DNA of 64,000 nucleotides from Cryptomeria japonica. Its lineage: Eukaryota; Streptophyta; Pinopsida; Cupressales; Cupressaceae. The stretch's first letter is position 1. The number at the start of each line of letters is the position of its first letter. The translations under genes and the position numbers were made by a program. Location of the stretch: contig NC_081412.1 in assembly GCF_030272615.1 (NCBI RefSeq), positions 340,059,870 to 340,123,869 of the forward strand, read 5' to 3'. The notes under the pieces are model-generated. The model was not told where the DNA came from, searched no databases, and saw only the letters and a program-made list of their open reading frames with translations. Below are positions 11,645 through 23,414 of this stretch, piece after piece.

Positions 11645-12469
11645 TGTTGAAGATTTTAGCTTCAATAGAGATCTTCTTCCTGCTCTTGTCTTCTTCGAGC
11701 CTCTCCGTAATATGTATGTCTTCATCGTGTTGGTCCACGTCATCCCAAAGACTCTTCGTTCAAGCTGCTGCTGTGTTTATAGTTTCATTCTTTCCTTGTC
11801 AGCTGTATGCGTTTGGCATCGGTTCCTCTTTCTCCGGATGGTTTCCGTTATGTGGATTTTACCTGGCTGCGTTGGCACCGTTACTCTTTATTTGCGGAGG
11901 TTTACCGTTGTCACTTTCTATTGTGTCGGTGATGTAACTGCAGGCCCTCTTCGTGCATGGTGCTTGAGTTTCCCTCCATGAAGTAGAACAGTCACCGTGG
12001 GAGTATGCGACAAGTCTTGCCTTTTTTATGCTTCCGTGTGTGAGTCATATTATTATGATTTGCAGGTTGAATTTCGTTGTTAAAAAGGAAGACATCATAT
12101 TTATATGTGTTCGGAGCTCAGCGAATGTTGGTTGAATAATATTTTGATCTTCGTGGCTTCAGCACAGTGTTTTTCTGACTCTCACATAATCTGCATATTC
12201 GATTATTGATTATTTTGATATAAGTGTAAAAAGGACATTTTTGTCATTCGAATGGTAGTAACCATTCTTCTGAAGTTATCTTATTATTCTGTGATTGTTG
12301 AAGTGACAACAATATGTGCTAGTGTGAGAGCATTGTATCAAATTTGGGTTGATAAAAAAGTTTGATTTTGTGCGGCTGGGTTTTCCCAGGATAAGGTTTT
12401 GTGTTGTTGTGCTCTTGTTTTAGTATCTGTTCTCTGTTCTATTTCTTTTATTCTGGTTCATACTCAACA
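11645..12469 (+). repeat. Copia1 3' LTR
   Basis: An 825-bp LTR with perfect TGTTGA/TCAACA inverted ends, preceded by the polypurine tract and followed by the GCCAC duplication. It retains the segment lost from the 5' LTR. Open frames inside it are not genes. Confidence 0.95.
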
Positions 12470-12474
12470 GCCAC

Positions 12475-13129
12475 TACAATATGATACCAAACAACCAACA
12501 TACTTAATAATCCCTCTCCAAACTATAGAAATCCATATGAAATAAAGAAGAGACCAAAAAAAGATCGCAATTACTTAAAATGCTACAACATTATCAAATC
12601 CTAATTACAATCACACCAACAAATGTGGCAAGAGGAAACCCTCAGCTAGAATGTTGTCAAAATCTACAAGTGACTAACAATACATCAGTTGCAAATTTAC
12701 AACCTTATGATTCACAAAACATGTTGCTTTGTAGGCGACAAGACTTGTAATAGTTGAAACCCTAGAAAATCCTTAATGCTCACAGATGCATGGAAATGTA
12801 CAAATGACCAGCAACCTTTTGTCTGAAAAAATAGACCTATATATATATCACTTTGCTCAGTCACTCAGTTGCTTGTGATAATTTCACTGAGAACAAGAGT
12901 TCATAAATGTAATGTGCAAGACAATGAATCCCACAAAATCCACCAAATGGGCAATTTGGAACTTACGTGCAGATCCTCAACATCTAGAGCCAACCACTAC
13001 ATTCATGGCAAACTAGATTTCCCTGTTGCCCATTGTTGAAATTGCATTTAGATTTGTGCCCTTAGGATGAACAGTGGTTTTTACACGATAAAATCCTCTT
13101 GGAGCAATTGTAGGAGTCAAATCTTGTCA
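12475..13129. other. Unassigned non-coding stretch
   Basis: AT-rich sequence beyond Copia1. I see no coding, RNA or transposon feature. It may be intronic sequence of the DPH6-like gene to its right, whose minus-strand continuation would run through here. Confidence 0.4.
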
Positions 13130-14520
13130 TTACTGGCATTCTAAGAAGATCTAATGAGTGACGGAGGCAATTTGGAGGAAATGCAAAAATTCAATGAGGG
13201 ATTAAAGGTTGAGATGAGAGATGGGCAAAAATTGAAAGAAGTCTGAAAGACCTTTGCAATTCCACACGGGAGGAAGAGTAGTGAGAATTGGAAGCAAAAA
13301 AAGACTAGATGTGGAAAAGAAGACGCGAATAGGAAGAACTTCGAATGAACAACGCATGTTCTCAAAGCACATGAAACTTGATCAGAAGTTGAGAATGGGA
13401 GAATGTGGAGATCAAAAGAGAATGAGAGGTCGAGCGGTTGGGATAAATAAGTCTGGACATCCATTTAAGCCCACAAATCGATGGAATGAAGGAAATAGAG
13501 GAATGGATCTGATGAGTAAGTGGAATTTCTATGCAAGACCAGCTATCAAGACAAGAGATCAAAGAAATTTAGTAGTCCACAAAAACTCTGCAAAAATTGA
13601 AGAAAATATCCAAAACCTTCCTAGACTTAAAACTTTCTTGGATTTTTTGCAACTTCCAACATTTGATAGAACATGGGAGATGATGAGGAACGACACTTAG
13701 GCTAAATTGATCAAGGGAGACCCATTTAAAGATTTATCCGATCAGTTATAGATGATGAGAAAACGGAGGTCTAATGGGCAAGGAGGCTGGGGCTCAAGCA
13801 ACTTTTTACACTATCAATTTGAGTCCCAACACTTACAAAACCAAAAAGGAGCAAGAAACAAATGTGGGCATCTATTGAACAACAGGACTAGCACGTGATA
13901 AAAATGCAAACGTGGGAAGAAAGAATTGGGGACCTAAATAAAATAATTAGGAGCAACAAATCGTCAACATTCTGAAATTTTTAAATAGCACAACGAATAA
14001 CTTGCAACTTCAATGCAATACATGATTATAGTGGAACCATGAAAGTTGTTTTCAACTAAACAGGGCTGCATACAAAGAAAACTAATATGAATTCAGGCGT
14101 TTGGAAGATCAAATGAGAGAAAATATAGACTACACAGTTAGAAATTTCGATAAGAAAATTAGCTTTTGGAGCAGCAGTAAGTACGAACGAAATAAATGAT
14201 TAAAGAAATCTGTAAAGAAGAAATGAAGAGCTTGATGTAATAAATCAAGCTCAAATTAACAAGATGAAAGGAAAAAGTAAACATGGCCGTATCCTGCAGA
14301 AAAAAAAGATGAATTCAAGACTTTGGAAGATCCAATGAGTGAGAAAAGAGCCTATGTGGCTAGAAATTTCAACAAGAAAATGTAAAATTAGGAGCAAACT
14401 ACAAACTGAAAAACTTCAAAAAAATCTGCAAAAGGGGATAGGCAGTGATGGGTTGGTTTAAGTTTTTAACAATTCAACCTCAAACTTACAAGATGAATGG
14501 CAAAACGACAGACACTTGAA
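13130..14520. repeat. Degenerate long-period repeats
   Basis: The phrase GGAAGATCcAATGAGtGA recurs (near 13145, 14105 and 14327), followed by segments such as TAGAAATTTCxAxAAGAAAAT and AAAATTAGGAGCAA. The two right-hand copies lie about 220 bp apart. A 148-codon frame at 13254-13700 lies inside. It is Lys/Arg-rich, lacks recognisable motifs, and is treated as chance. Origin unknown. Confidence 0.45.
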
Positions 14521-14708
14521 ATGCATTTCTTATTAGTTAATGTGAGCCAGCTTTACACATTATATATGCAATAAGAAGAAAAGTCACTACTTGTGGGGGA
14601 ACAAAATGAAGTTCCTGAATCGATATATAAATGGCAAATCAAAACTGATATTATAGAGCATAAGCTAATATAATGTGGGTCATTTGCATGAAAGCATGAT
14701 GCACATAC

Positions 14709-14937
14709 GGTTTGGTACATGTAGCTGTCCAGCTCGTCGACGCAATCATCCGAGGGAAACAAGTTTGCAAGCGCTACTATCTGACCATCACCATTCAAAT
14801 TAATTCAACAACAGTATGTTTAACAGTAATTGTGATAGAAAAAGTAATCGAAGTAACACCTGATGACCATAGTGGATGCATTTTATCATTGCATAGCAGC
14901 TATCTTTTCCTCCGCTTACAAGCGCAACCACCTTCAT
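14709..14937 (-). CDS. DPH6: DPH6-like diphthine-ammonia ligase, first two exons
   Basis: DPH6 catalyses the ATP-dependent last step of diphthamide synthesis on a His of elongation factor 2 in the cytosol. Exon 1 (14937-14860, 26 codons) starts MKVVALVSGGKDSCYAM, with the ATP-pyrophosphatase P-loop SGGKDS at residues 8-13. A 79-bp GT-AG intron (14859-14781) follows. Exon 2 (14780-14709, 24 codons) gives IVALANLFPSDD and DELDSYMYQT, then a GTATGT donor. Both exons match the N-terminus of plant DPH6. A GA-rich leader precedes the ATG. No later exon could be found down to 12475, nor further left. Either intron 2 is very long, or only a 5' fragment survives. Neither exon has a stop or frameshift. 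Confidence 0.85.
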
Positions 14938-15163
14938 TCTCTCCTCTATTCTACTCCCTTTCCCTTTCACTTTCCCTGAGCATAAACCCTTGCACAATCA
15001 TATGCTTTCATTTTTTAATTTTTTATATTGCAAGCAAATTGCAAATTAAATAACTGACTACGTAAGGGGTTTTTTAAACAAACAATTGCTACTTAGCGGC
15101 ACGGTAACTTTTATTTCTTGTTCATTATAGAATCATAGTTAAAGCTTTCTTTGTATTGAATTA

Positions 15164-15617
15164 GGGGAAGAGCATCGCTAGTAGTCATAGCTAATTTCGC
15201 TTACCTACAAATCTTAAACGGTACATCGGATTTTGATTTTTTTTTAGTTGTCTTTGTATGTGACTTAACTACTTATAGCTATTGATCTGGCTTCTGAGTA
15301 GTAACGATGCACGATGTGAAATCAGTTATGCACACAAAGGTCAAAAAGTGCACATTTCAAAGTATCGCCTGATACCTAACTAAAGATGTTGCAGTAACCA
15401 CCAACTCGTGGTGCACAAATGTTCCAATAGTGGTGCACAAATGGGACAAATGTTCCAATAGTTGTGCATAAATGGGTCAATTAATTACAAAAAATGATCG
15501 GCTATTGGTACAAAACAAATTTATTAATGGTGTTTTCACTATGACGGCTATTGGGGGGTCAACATGACAATAAGGTGACGATTATTGGAACTATGTTATC
15601 TATTGGTGCTCTTCCCC
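15164..15617. mobile_element. MITE with 11-bp terminal inverted repeats
   Basis: GGGGAAGAGCA at 15164-15174 is matched by TGCTCTTCCCC at 15607-15617, and both ends are flanked by TA. The inner ends continue as imperfect inverted repeats. The 454-bp body has no coding capacity. A TA duplication suits Tc1/mariner-like or related MITEs, but the family is not identified. Inside, a 31-bp unit starting ACAAATGTTCCAATAG is tandemly duplicated (15415-15445 and 15446-15476). Confidence 0.75.
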
Positions 15618-15630
15618 TAGATTATATGTT

Positions 15631-15696
15631 TTCACTTTAATCTATATAAAATGACATAAGGAGAAAAAAATGTCATTTTATATAGATTAAAGTGAA
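15631..15696. repeat. Perfect 26-bp-arm inverted repeat
   Basis: TTCACTTTAATCTATATAAA... (15631-15656) is perfectly complementary to 15671-15696, with a 14-base loop of mostly purines. Imperfect pairing continues outward for several more bases. It starts 13 bp beyond the MITE. It may be a foldback element or a small-RNA-type hairpin. Confidence 0.9.
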
Positions 15697-16440
15697 GATA
15701 TATAGGCTAGTAGGATTTGAAATTTCAATATATAAACAGAAAAAAAATAATATTAATTTCATTTATATATATTTATATTTAGATCATATTAGTTAATGAT
15801 TAGATTAATATTAATTTAATAATTTTTTATATAATAAATTTTTAATATTAATATGATGTTTAATTATAATATATGATGTTTAATTTGTATTTATATAATT
15901 TTATGGTTATAGTTTATTTCATAGTTACATAAATAAGAAAATTAAAGTTAATATATTTAATGTATACTTATTTCTTATTTTTTATTTTTTTTCAAAGTGG
16001 ACATATATCATATAACTGAATAGTGTGAATTTGTAACAACATTATATGATTACTATAGCTAGCTTAAATTGATTTTTGAAATTGTTATTACAAAATTAAG
16101 GATGTGTAGTCATTTTTAGTAAAACATACTTCAATTTTGAAATGAATTTTCTATTACCATAGGAGACAACATGTAGCTTATGAAGTATATCGTTTAGTGA
16201 ACTATCAGTTTTGTATATATGAAATTGCACAATTTTCTATTGCAAAATATCAATGTAAATATCATACATCGGCATGTTGCGTTTGGACAATATTGAACCA
16301 ACTCTGATTTGCTAAAAAATATACAAACTGATTGAGTGAATATTAAAGTACACAAATAGAGTTCTCAATGGTAGTTCGATCGAACACCCCATGTTCGATG
16401 TAACACACTTAACAAAAAAAATTATCATCGGCTTTTTGAT
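15697..16440. other. AT-rich non-coding stretch
   Basis: Very AT-rich sequence without open frames, tandem structure or transposon ends that I can identify. The 3' end of the Helitron to its right should lie in this stretch or the next, but no convincing CTRR end with hairpin was found. Confidence 0.5.
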
Positions 16441-16925
16441 ACTAGTGAATGTAATAGGTGTCTCCATGTGTTCACATTTATGTAAGGAACTTATGAAAAC
16501 AAAAGAAAATTACATTAACATTAACATTTGAATAGTTGAATTTTAGAGTTATAATTTTTTATAATAAATCAGTGTTCCAATGTTATTTGATGTATGAGGA
16601 ATTAAAAACATACATTTTCATTTCTAGAAAGAAATATTGATGTTGTAGAAATGTAATTGGTTTCTCCATGACTTCACATTTATGTTATGAACCCATGACA
16701 AGAAAGCAAATTTACATTAAGATTGATGTTTTGATAGTTGAATTTTAGGATTAAAATTTGTGGTAATAAGTAATAGGGAAAAGTGTCAATGTTATTTGAT
16801 AGTATAAAGAATTAAAAATATACATTGTCATTAAGAGGAAGGAATTTTAATACTATAGTAATATTTAAATAAATGGAAAATAGATGTATTTCATAAAAGG
16901 AAAATTTACATTAAGTATTGTTGAT
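16441..16925. repeat. Two and a part copies of a ~200-bp tandem repeat
   Basis: Both copies contain, in order, AATGTAAT.GGTGTCTCCATG-like, TCACATTTATGT, AATTTACATTAA, ATAGTTGAATTTTAG and ATGTTATTTGAT. The first occupies about 16441-16640 and the second about 16641-16860. A partial third keeps GGAAAATTTACATTAAG near 16900. Confidence 0.7.
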
Positions 16926-16984
16926 GCATTGAAGCATGTCTTCTTCTCTTTTTCAGCTCAAAACTTGTTTGCCTTTCTTTAATT

Positions 16985-17838
16985 TCTCGTGTCTATCATA
17001 TGTGAATGGTGGCATGATCTGCAACCCTTGTAAGCATTTCACATGAGATTGCCACAAACATTAGACCTATTCTTTTTGTTGGTCCTATAACAATAATAAC
17101 CTTTTGAAGAGTCAATCCTTGAAATTTGTGTATCGTTGGTACCCAAGCCAATCGTAATGGTATTTGTGAAGTATCACCTCATTCAATTATTGGAATTGAA
17201 ATTGTAGATGGATGACAATCATCAAATGGTAGTCCAAAGAAATTTTCAAATTCAACTAATACGTATGTTGGTGGTTGAGGTGGTGCACTTTCGAGTTTAT
17301 ATACAATCTTTTTAATATTTCCTAAAGCTCCATTTACAAGTCATGCTTCTATCCATAGATTTGATGTCAGCATTACTCTGGCATTTTTACATAGTAATAA
17401 TTCTATATCAAGTTCATCATCTGTTGCACTTTCGTTGCCAGTAAGATTTCCAATTTTTGTTGCAATGTTGCATGCGACTAGATTTTGTAATAATTATAAT
17501 TTCTTCCTGTTATGGTTGTGAACATTATCATTTGTTGAAAATAAATGAACACAATTATCAAATTCTTGGTTGCTTGTTGGATCAATTGCCATATAAGACC
17601 TTGTCATTAGTAACATCCAATCATCTAATGTAGATTTTTCATCTCTTATGTTCATTAAGAGTTCATGAAAATATTGTCAGTAGTTGTTTTGTCCATCTTG
17701 TCGAAAAATATGATCCAAAGTAATAATAGTTTTGAATTGTTCCCATAATAGTTTAGTATGTCTTCTACTTTTATATGGCGGCCTATCACTGACTGGAGAT
17801 AATTTATCCAAGATCGCCAACCAAAATCATAGATATTC
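16985..17838 (-). pseudogene. Helitron Pif1-type helicase, C-terminal exon
   Basis: Read on the minus strand this continues the helicase after an intron. ISMILVGDLGQ opens the exon, followed by LLWEQFKTIITLDHIFRQ and DWMLLMTRS. Next come FDNCVHLFSTN, then the late block with VNGALGNIKK, PPTYVLVEFENFFG and a worn IHKFQGLTL (usually THKSQG) near 17110. The order matches the Pif1 helicase half of Helitron RepHel proteins, which unwind DNA during rolling-circle transposition. Stops and small frame changes show it is inactive. It ends near 16985 and is joined to the upstream exon by the intron at 17839-17971. Confidence 0.85.
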
Positions 17839-17971
17839 CTAAAAAAAATTGTTAACTATTAATTATGTTAATTTGTATCTATCATGACTCTTATATTTTA
17901 ATTTTTGTAGTGTAAATTTATGTAAGTAAAATGGAATAATTAAAATTTTACAACTTGAGTAGATGACATAC
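17839..17971 (-). other. Intron in the Helitron helicase
   Basis: The minus strand gives AGAG|GTATGT at 17971 and TTTTTTTTAG|GAATATC at 17839. Joining ...NFRG to ISMILVGDLG restores the expected helicase order without a gap. The intron is 133 bp. Confidence 0.8.
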
Positions 17972-18720
17972 CTCTGAAATTTTCATTAGCATTTGTAGGA
18001 AAATCTTTGCGTAGATGTGCATCTATGTTCTCCAATAACCTTTCAACAATAAAACTCATTTCATCAATCAAGATATATCTGAGATGTGTCATTTTTTCAT
18101 GGAAGGTTGTTAGTCTTGTTCCCTAAAGCTCTTTGAAATCTCTTATTGGTATTCTTAATCTTGAATGATCGATTGATGCTCCTGTATTGAAGGCTACAAC
18201 TCCAGTTGGTGCAAGTACGAGTAGAGGAGATCGATTTGGCATGGAAGCATTATGAAGTGCTTCATTTATAGCACCTATTAAATGTGATTTTCTTGTTCCT
18301 ATTGTACCTTGAATTATCATAAATAGAGGAGGTTTTGTTCCATCTATGAGGTAGTGTGAAATGACAATTAATATTAAGTGTCTCTCCCTATTTATTGTTG
18401 AGGTTGCTATAGTTTATAATGTGTGGTATATCATCAAGGATAAGTGAACCAATACTTTTCATGGTGACTATGAAATTGATAGCCTTATTAGTATATTCTT
18501 CACCTTGATAATCAATTGACCAATTTGTCTCTTTATCTATATATCTCCTACTGAGCATATCTATCTCTGAAGTTTGCATTATTTGCCTATGGTGAAGCCT
18601 AGATATAGTCTCCCATTCATTTTTTGTAGTTTCTTCATGCCTGGTATCATTTTCTTCAATTTTAGAGTCTTTAATATTTTCATCATTTTTTGGTATCTAT
18701 TCTTCGTTTCACATGCCTTT
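17972..18720 (-). pseudogene. Helitron helicase, N-terminal part with Walker A and B
   Basis: Minus-strand reading gives the segment before the helicase (SEIDMLSRRYIDKETNWSID, about 18570), then the Walker A region IIQGTIGTRKSHLI at about 18320-18280. The usual GTAGTGKS loop has lost its second Gly (to Arg). LLVLAPTGVVAFN and LRIPIRDFKEL follow, then an in-frame TAG (18123-18125) where Gln is usual. The Walker B motif ILIDEMSF is intact near 18070. These are the hallmarks of the Helitron Pif1 domain. The Walker A change and the stop make it non-functional. Confidence 0.88.
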
Positions 18721-19530
18721 GATTGTAATTGAAGTTATCCCAATTTGTCTCTATTGTATCATTGTTATTCCTAATGTCCCTTTCGATGTTGTGAAAAGGT
18801 TTGTAAAGCAGTAATTCTGAAAAATAAAATCCATTTCTCTGAGACATGTGTCGAAATAGATAGAAACCTTAGAAATACTCTGGCAATACTTGCTTTTTTT
18901 CTTAGATTCCATTTGTTATCACCTTTCAATTAGGATCATATATCCACAATTTTGCTACAGCAATCAACAATATTGCTTCCATAGAAAATGCCTATTTCGA
19001 TATGCATCAATGAATGAGATTGTATGTTCTTCATTGTTATTTTCATCATCTTCTAGTACTCGCTTGAAAACTTCAATTGAGATTTAAATTAATAATGTTT
19101 TTGCTACTTTCTAATAGCGATAGTTCGAATAATATGTGACATATTTCTTGTGCTCCAATGTCTCTCTCAATTATTGTTTCAGTTAATAGCTTCCTATAAG
19201 ATTGTGTAGCTAAATCATCTAGATTTTCAATATTTGCTAGTCGTAATAACATTTGTTGGTATGTTTCGGGTCTTTTCTCTAATTTGGCTACATACTTTGC
19301 GATGTATTTAATTACAACATGTTTAGAAAGAACGTGTTGTCAATCAATTTTTTCTCTCCAAAGTTGTAATATGTACCAGTTGTGTGTGTTTAGTCTATCA
19401 ACATTTCATGTCGATTCACGTTTTATTTCACCTATCTCTGGATCATCGTACATTTTTTACCCATGCAAATTAATTGGTCACGGAGCGTTACACCTATACA
19501 TGAATAATGTAACATAATATTATAATTTAT
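18721..19530 (-). pseudogene. Helitron Rep (HUH) C-terminal region
   Basis: Fragments on the minus strand match the region between Rep and helicase of Helitron proteins: a block around LLTETIIERDIGAQEICHIL near 19150, preceded by WREKIDWQHVLSKHVVIKYI and AKYVAKLEKRPETYQQML near 19370-19240. KYIAKY corresponds to the Rep two-tyrosine motif (YxxxKY-like), the strand-nicking site. Stops and frame changes separate the blocks. Rep starts rolling-circle transposition at the element ends. Confidence 0.75.
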
Positions 19531-19599
19531 CAAATTTATTGGATTATCAAAATTGTTCTAACATAGATTACATTTTTTTATCAAAAACATTACCTACAA

Positions 19600-20189
19600 A
19601 CCATTTTTCCTTTTTTTTAACTTAGACATGTTCATCCTTTGCACATTGTATATCTTTCCACTGTGTTTAATATTTCCTCATGGTCATTTTCAAAATCTAT
19701 TTCAACAATTTGTCTTGTGTTTTTAAAACATGGATGCAAAGCGAAATTATGAAATAGCTGCAAATAAAATTTCATTCGATTAATTTACAGATTTTTTAAG
19801 ATGTTGAGAATAAATGTATATTTGCAATTTTCTACGGACAGTAAAAAACAAACCTGTACATATCTTTGGTGTCTATCTTCTCTAGGGTTCCATGCATGAA
19901 CAATGTTTCTGAAATATTTTTCTACACTTTTTCATTTTTCATCATTCGACCAATCAATGTTATCCATGTGTTGGTGATCCATGTATCCATAGAAATACAT
20001 GTACATGTGCAAATCCTTTGTGTTGTCATTCATATCAACACCAATAATGTTTAACTTGCAATCCTTTCTCAAGTATCTCTTTTCTAAAATTTGAGTTTTG
20101 TAGATGCATGTATTGGACAATAATATGGGGATAATCGATGACATTTTTTTATTTTTGCCAAAGTTAAGCTTCACGTGGGGCAAAAGCAT
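19600..20189 (-). pseudogene. Probable Helitron Rep N-terminal remnant
   Basis: The minus strand has a 60-residue stretch with CFKNTRQIVEIDFENDHEEI (about 19730-19660) and an 85-codon frame (20189-19932) with DMNDNTKDLHMYMYFYGY. They lie where the Rep N-terminus is expected but show no motif I can name, so assignment rests on position. Heavy decay. Confidence 0.4.
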
Positions 20190-20196
20190 GGAGTTG

Positions 20197-20392
20197 TGTC
20201 ACACTTCAAGCTAACATGGGGGAGTCTGGTCAGACTAAGTTCGATCGAATGCGGTCCGACTGGACTACCCCCGAGCCGTGTGGCATCGTGTGGTGTCGAA
20301 ATGGCACCGACAATCTTGGTCGGACTAGGTTTGGCTAGATTGAGTCCAGTCGGACTTAGTTCGGCCAGACTAAGTCTGGCTGAACTATCGAT
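20197..20392. promoter_or_regulatory. GGACT/AGTCC motif cluster in the divergent intergenic region
   Basis: This GC-richer patch stands out from its AT-rich surroundings. Variants of GTCGGACTxxGTTxGGC occur in both orientations (near 20228, 20254, 20318, 20342, 20350 and 20370). It lies between the start of the minus-strand Helitron gene and the TATA box of gene Y on the plus strand, so it may be a shared promoter or a protein-binding array. Confidence 0.5.
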
Positions 20393-20400
20393 TATATAAA
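20393..20400 (+). promoter_or_regulatory. TATA box of gene Y
   Basis: TATATAAA, directly downstream of the GGACT cluster and about 100 bp upstream of a splice donor (AA|GTATGT at 20498). A transcript starting about 30 bp downstream would have an untranslated first exon of roughly 70 bases. Confidence 0.55.
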
Positions 20401-20762
20401 CCGATTTTTTTGTGACTGACCCTCATTTCCAACCTAAGGAGCTTGGGAGTTCAGTTGAACTAGAAAAGGAGCTTAGTGTCAACCTTTATTTTTCCAAGTA
20501 TGTACATATTTTTCCTTTTTTTTGTTTTATTTTGTTTTTGTAGTTTATATATATATATATTCTTTAGTTTATCAATTTTTTTGAAAATTTTTAAAATGAA
20601 AGCATTAGAAAAATATTAAAAAGAAATTAAACCCTAGCAAATTTTGAAAACCAATACTATGAAACCATTAGAAAAATATGCCCAAATTACTATTAAATGA
20701 TGAAGAAAAAAATCATTTCCTTATTACCCTTACTATTAAACCATAAAAATTGTAATCAATAC

Positions 20763-21310
<548 letters not shown>

Positions 21311-21509
21311 AAATAATTTTAATGTTTCTTTAAAGTAATTTGTATCAAATGTTTCAATTACTTCGAAGTACTTTAAATTACAAATTTTGTATCATTTTCA
21401 AATATGTTTGAGTTAGTTTAAAATAGTTTTCAAAATGAGTTTGAATTATTTTTAAAAAGTTTTGAACAATTAGTTTTAAAATTATTTGCTTTTATAACTA
21501 TACATGCAG

Positions 21510-21867
21510 ATATTTTCCACATGGTCGATCATGATCCATCTGATGATAGTGTGCATAGTGAGGGTGATCAAACATCTGCACAATCTAGACAAATACCTTC
21601 GCATGACTATGATGTTAGGGCTAGGATTTTTGCCGAAACCATTAACTCTTTATAGTGTGTCATAACTCATCTTGACAATACATTACCGAATGTCCCTAAC
21701 CATCCAAATAGGGAAAGTGTAAAGAGCATTAGGGATGAGTTGATGAACATGGTTGACACTGCGCGTGCATATTTCCATATGATGATATCTCTATTGACTC
21801 TTTCTATACCTCCCTTTCTTGTAGTGTGACCAACACAATGGGATGGAAAACCATCTCAAAGATTGTA
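21510..21867 (+). pseudogene. Gene Y, exon 2 (unknown function), left of Gypsy1
   Basis: A splice acceptor TACATGCAG ends at 21509. The ATG at 21521 opens a frame with MVDHDPSDDSVHSEGDQTS, an acidic and Ser-rich start. It has an in-frame TAG (21653-21655, Gln expected), then continues with ESVKSIRDELMNMVDTARAY and a hydrophobic stretch. A TGA near 21825 could be a mutated Trp. The reading is cut at 21867 by Gypsy1, whose TTGTA duplication marks the break. The sequence resumes at 29633. I do not recognise the protein family. Codon use and splice sites suggest a once-real gene, perhaps carried by a DNA transposon. Confidence 0.6.
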
Positions 21868-23364
21868 TGATGCAAGATCACCTCATCAACAAGATATTCA
21901 TGACCCTGAGGATGAAGACTAGGACCATTAGGATGTATTAGAGTGTCTTGTGTTTCATGTATGCAAATAAACCCCACCATGTAAGCCCATGTCACAAATT
22001 AGGCAATTTGAGAAGCCAATTGGGACAATGTGGTAAAAAGGGGTAGTAGATGGTTTAGATTTATGTTTGATAGGTTTTAGACATGATTTTTGTGTGTTTG
22101 GTTGGTCCATGTGTGTGGATCCCAACCTTAGGAAGTATGACAACTTTTTGTGCAAAATTGCAAAAATGCAACTTTTGAGTGCAAAAGTGCAACTTTTTGT
22201 AATTCGGTTGGGGGAAGCCTTTCAATAGCTCCAACCTACTCCAAATTCGGTGGGAAACCGTTGAAGATTTGTATAAGATTTGTGGGCTTGATTCCCAAGG
22301 TTGTTGTTGTTGGAGTTGGAGTTTATGAAGCAATAATACTCAAAATACTTCAGTTTTCCCAGAAATTATGAGTTTGCAGGTGTTGTACGTGACTGTATGG
22401 ATTAATTTGAACCCCACCATCCATGGAGTATATAGGGAGATTAATTAGATTTCTTTTGGTGGTGGTCTGAGGTCTTAATTATTCAAGAGGAGAGAGAACC
22501 CTTCATTTTGCTGACTGTGACCCGAAAATTGAGGGTTTGGAGAGGGTTTTGAGTCAAAATGGCTTTATCTTGCACTCCAATCCATTAGAAGACTCTTCCT
22601 TTTGAGGGATGTAGGATAAGCCTTTGTATTTTAGTGTTTTATGTTTTTTGGCAGGAGAGACTTTGTTGTGGGGAGAAAAGATCAGATTTAGGTAGGCATC
22701 TCTATGTGACCACCTAGGACAAGTTTTAGGACAGTCATCATAATTTCTCTTAGAGATGGATTTCAAACATGCAACCATGGAATGAGGAGTTTATCACTAC
22801 CCCCCACATGCCCATTAAGGTGATTCTTCATTTGGTCTACCGGTAAAGGTAGTTGCTTTGGAAAATAGGGCTAATTTCCCTTATTAGGTCTCTTAGCCTC
22901 TAAAAGGAGCAAACCTTATATTTGCAGACCGACCCAAACCATTTTAGCGATCAGTATATCTTCCAAAAGGGTGTCTGAAATGCTAAGTTTTTTGTATGGG
23001 TGTGTGGAACATTTTTTAGTTAAGATCCATTCTATCGTCAAATAGGGCTACAAGTCTAAGGGGTAGGTTTACAAAGAAGGTATGAGGATTTGATGCCCAA
23101 GGTCAAAACCATACTTGGAAGAGGTCTTCGATTACATATGTTGGCCAATTTAAAAATCCCAAGGAGTAGGGATCACTGGTAAAGCATGTTTGAAGAGTTG
23201 AAGCCTTTTACTCATCTTGAGTAGGCGTAAGACGAAGGAAAGAGTGTGTAGTTTCATCCAAGGTGTAGAGTCCTTCCTTGTAGGACCCTTGTGAGTAGTT
23301 GAAGGGTCACTAGCCTAACTTGGTTTGGGATTGTTATTAGGAGTTTGGGAAGGCCTTTGCATCA
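21868..23364 (+). repeat. Gypsy1 5' LTR
   Basis: A 1,497-bp LTR with 8-bp inverted ends TGATGCAA/TTGCATCA. It is followed directly by the primer-binding site. The first 60 bases correspond to the pol C-terminus found in the 3' copy. Confidence 0.95.
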
Positions 23365-23380
23365 AGTAGTATCAGAGCGA
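23365..23380 (+). promoter_or_regulatory. Gypsy1 primer-binding site
   Basis: AGTAGTATCAGAGCGA directly follows the 5' LTR and contains the TATCAGAGC core complementary to initiator Met tRNA. Confidence 0.85.
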
Positions 23381-23414
23381 AGGAGTGTCCTTTGGAAGAG
23401 AAGGAGAAGACAAG

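Larger units (their letters stand above)
5582..12469 (+). mobile_element. Copia1: full-length but decayed Ty1/copia retrotransposon
   Basis: The element is bounded by TGTTGA at 5582 and TCAACA at 12469. The target-site duplication GCCAC is perfect (5577-5581 and 12470-12474). Internal order is gag, protease, integrase, reverse transcriptase, RNase H, which defines Ty1/copia. The primer-binding site, polypurine tract and both LTRs are present. A related solo LTR interrupts it between gag and protease. Coding regions contain frameshifts (near 6695, 6925, 8125, 8410 and 9735), stops (6498, 9689), and a Glu-to-Lys change at the integrase catalytic position, so the element is dead. Confidence 0.95.

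Noticed and set aside
13254-13700. 148-codon open frame rich in Lys and Arg
   Set aside because: Lies in a degenerate repeat region with no recognisable domain. Chance frame more likely.
15600-16985. Helitron 3' end (CTRR plus short hairpin)
   Set aside because: No candidate had both the motif and a correctly spaced short stem. The strong hairpin at 15631 is too long and adjoins the MITE.
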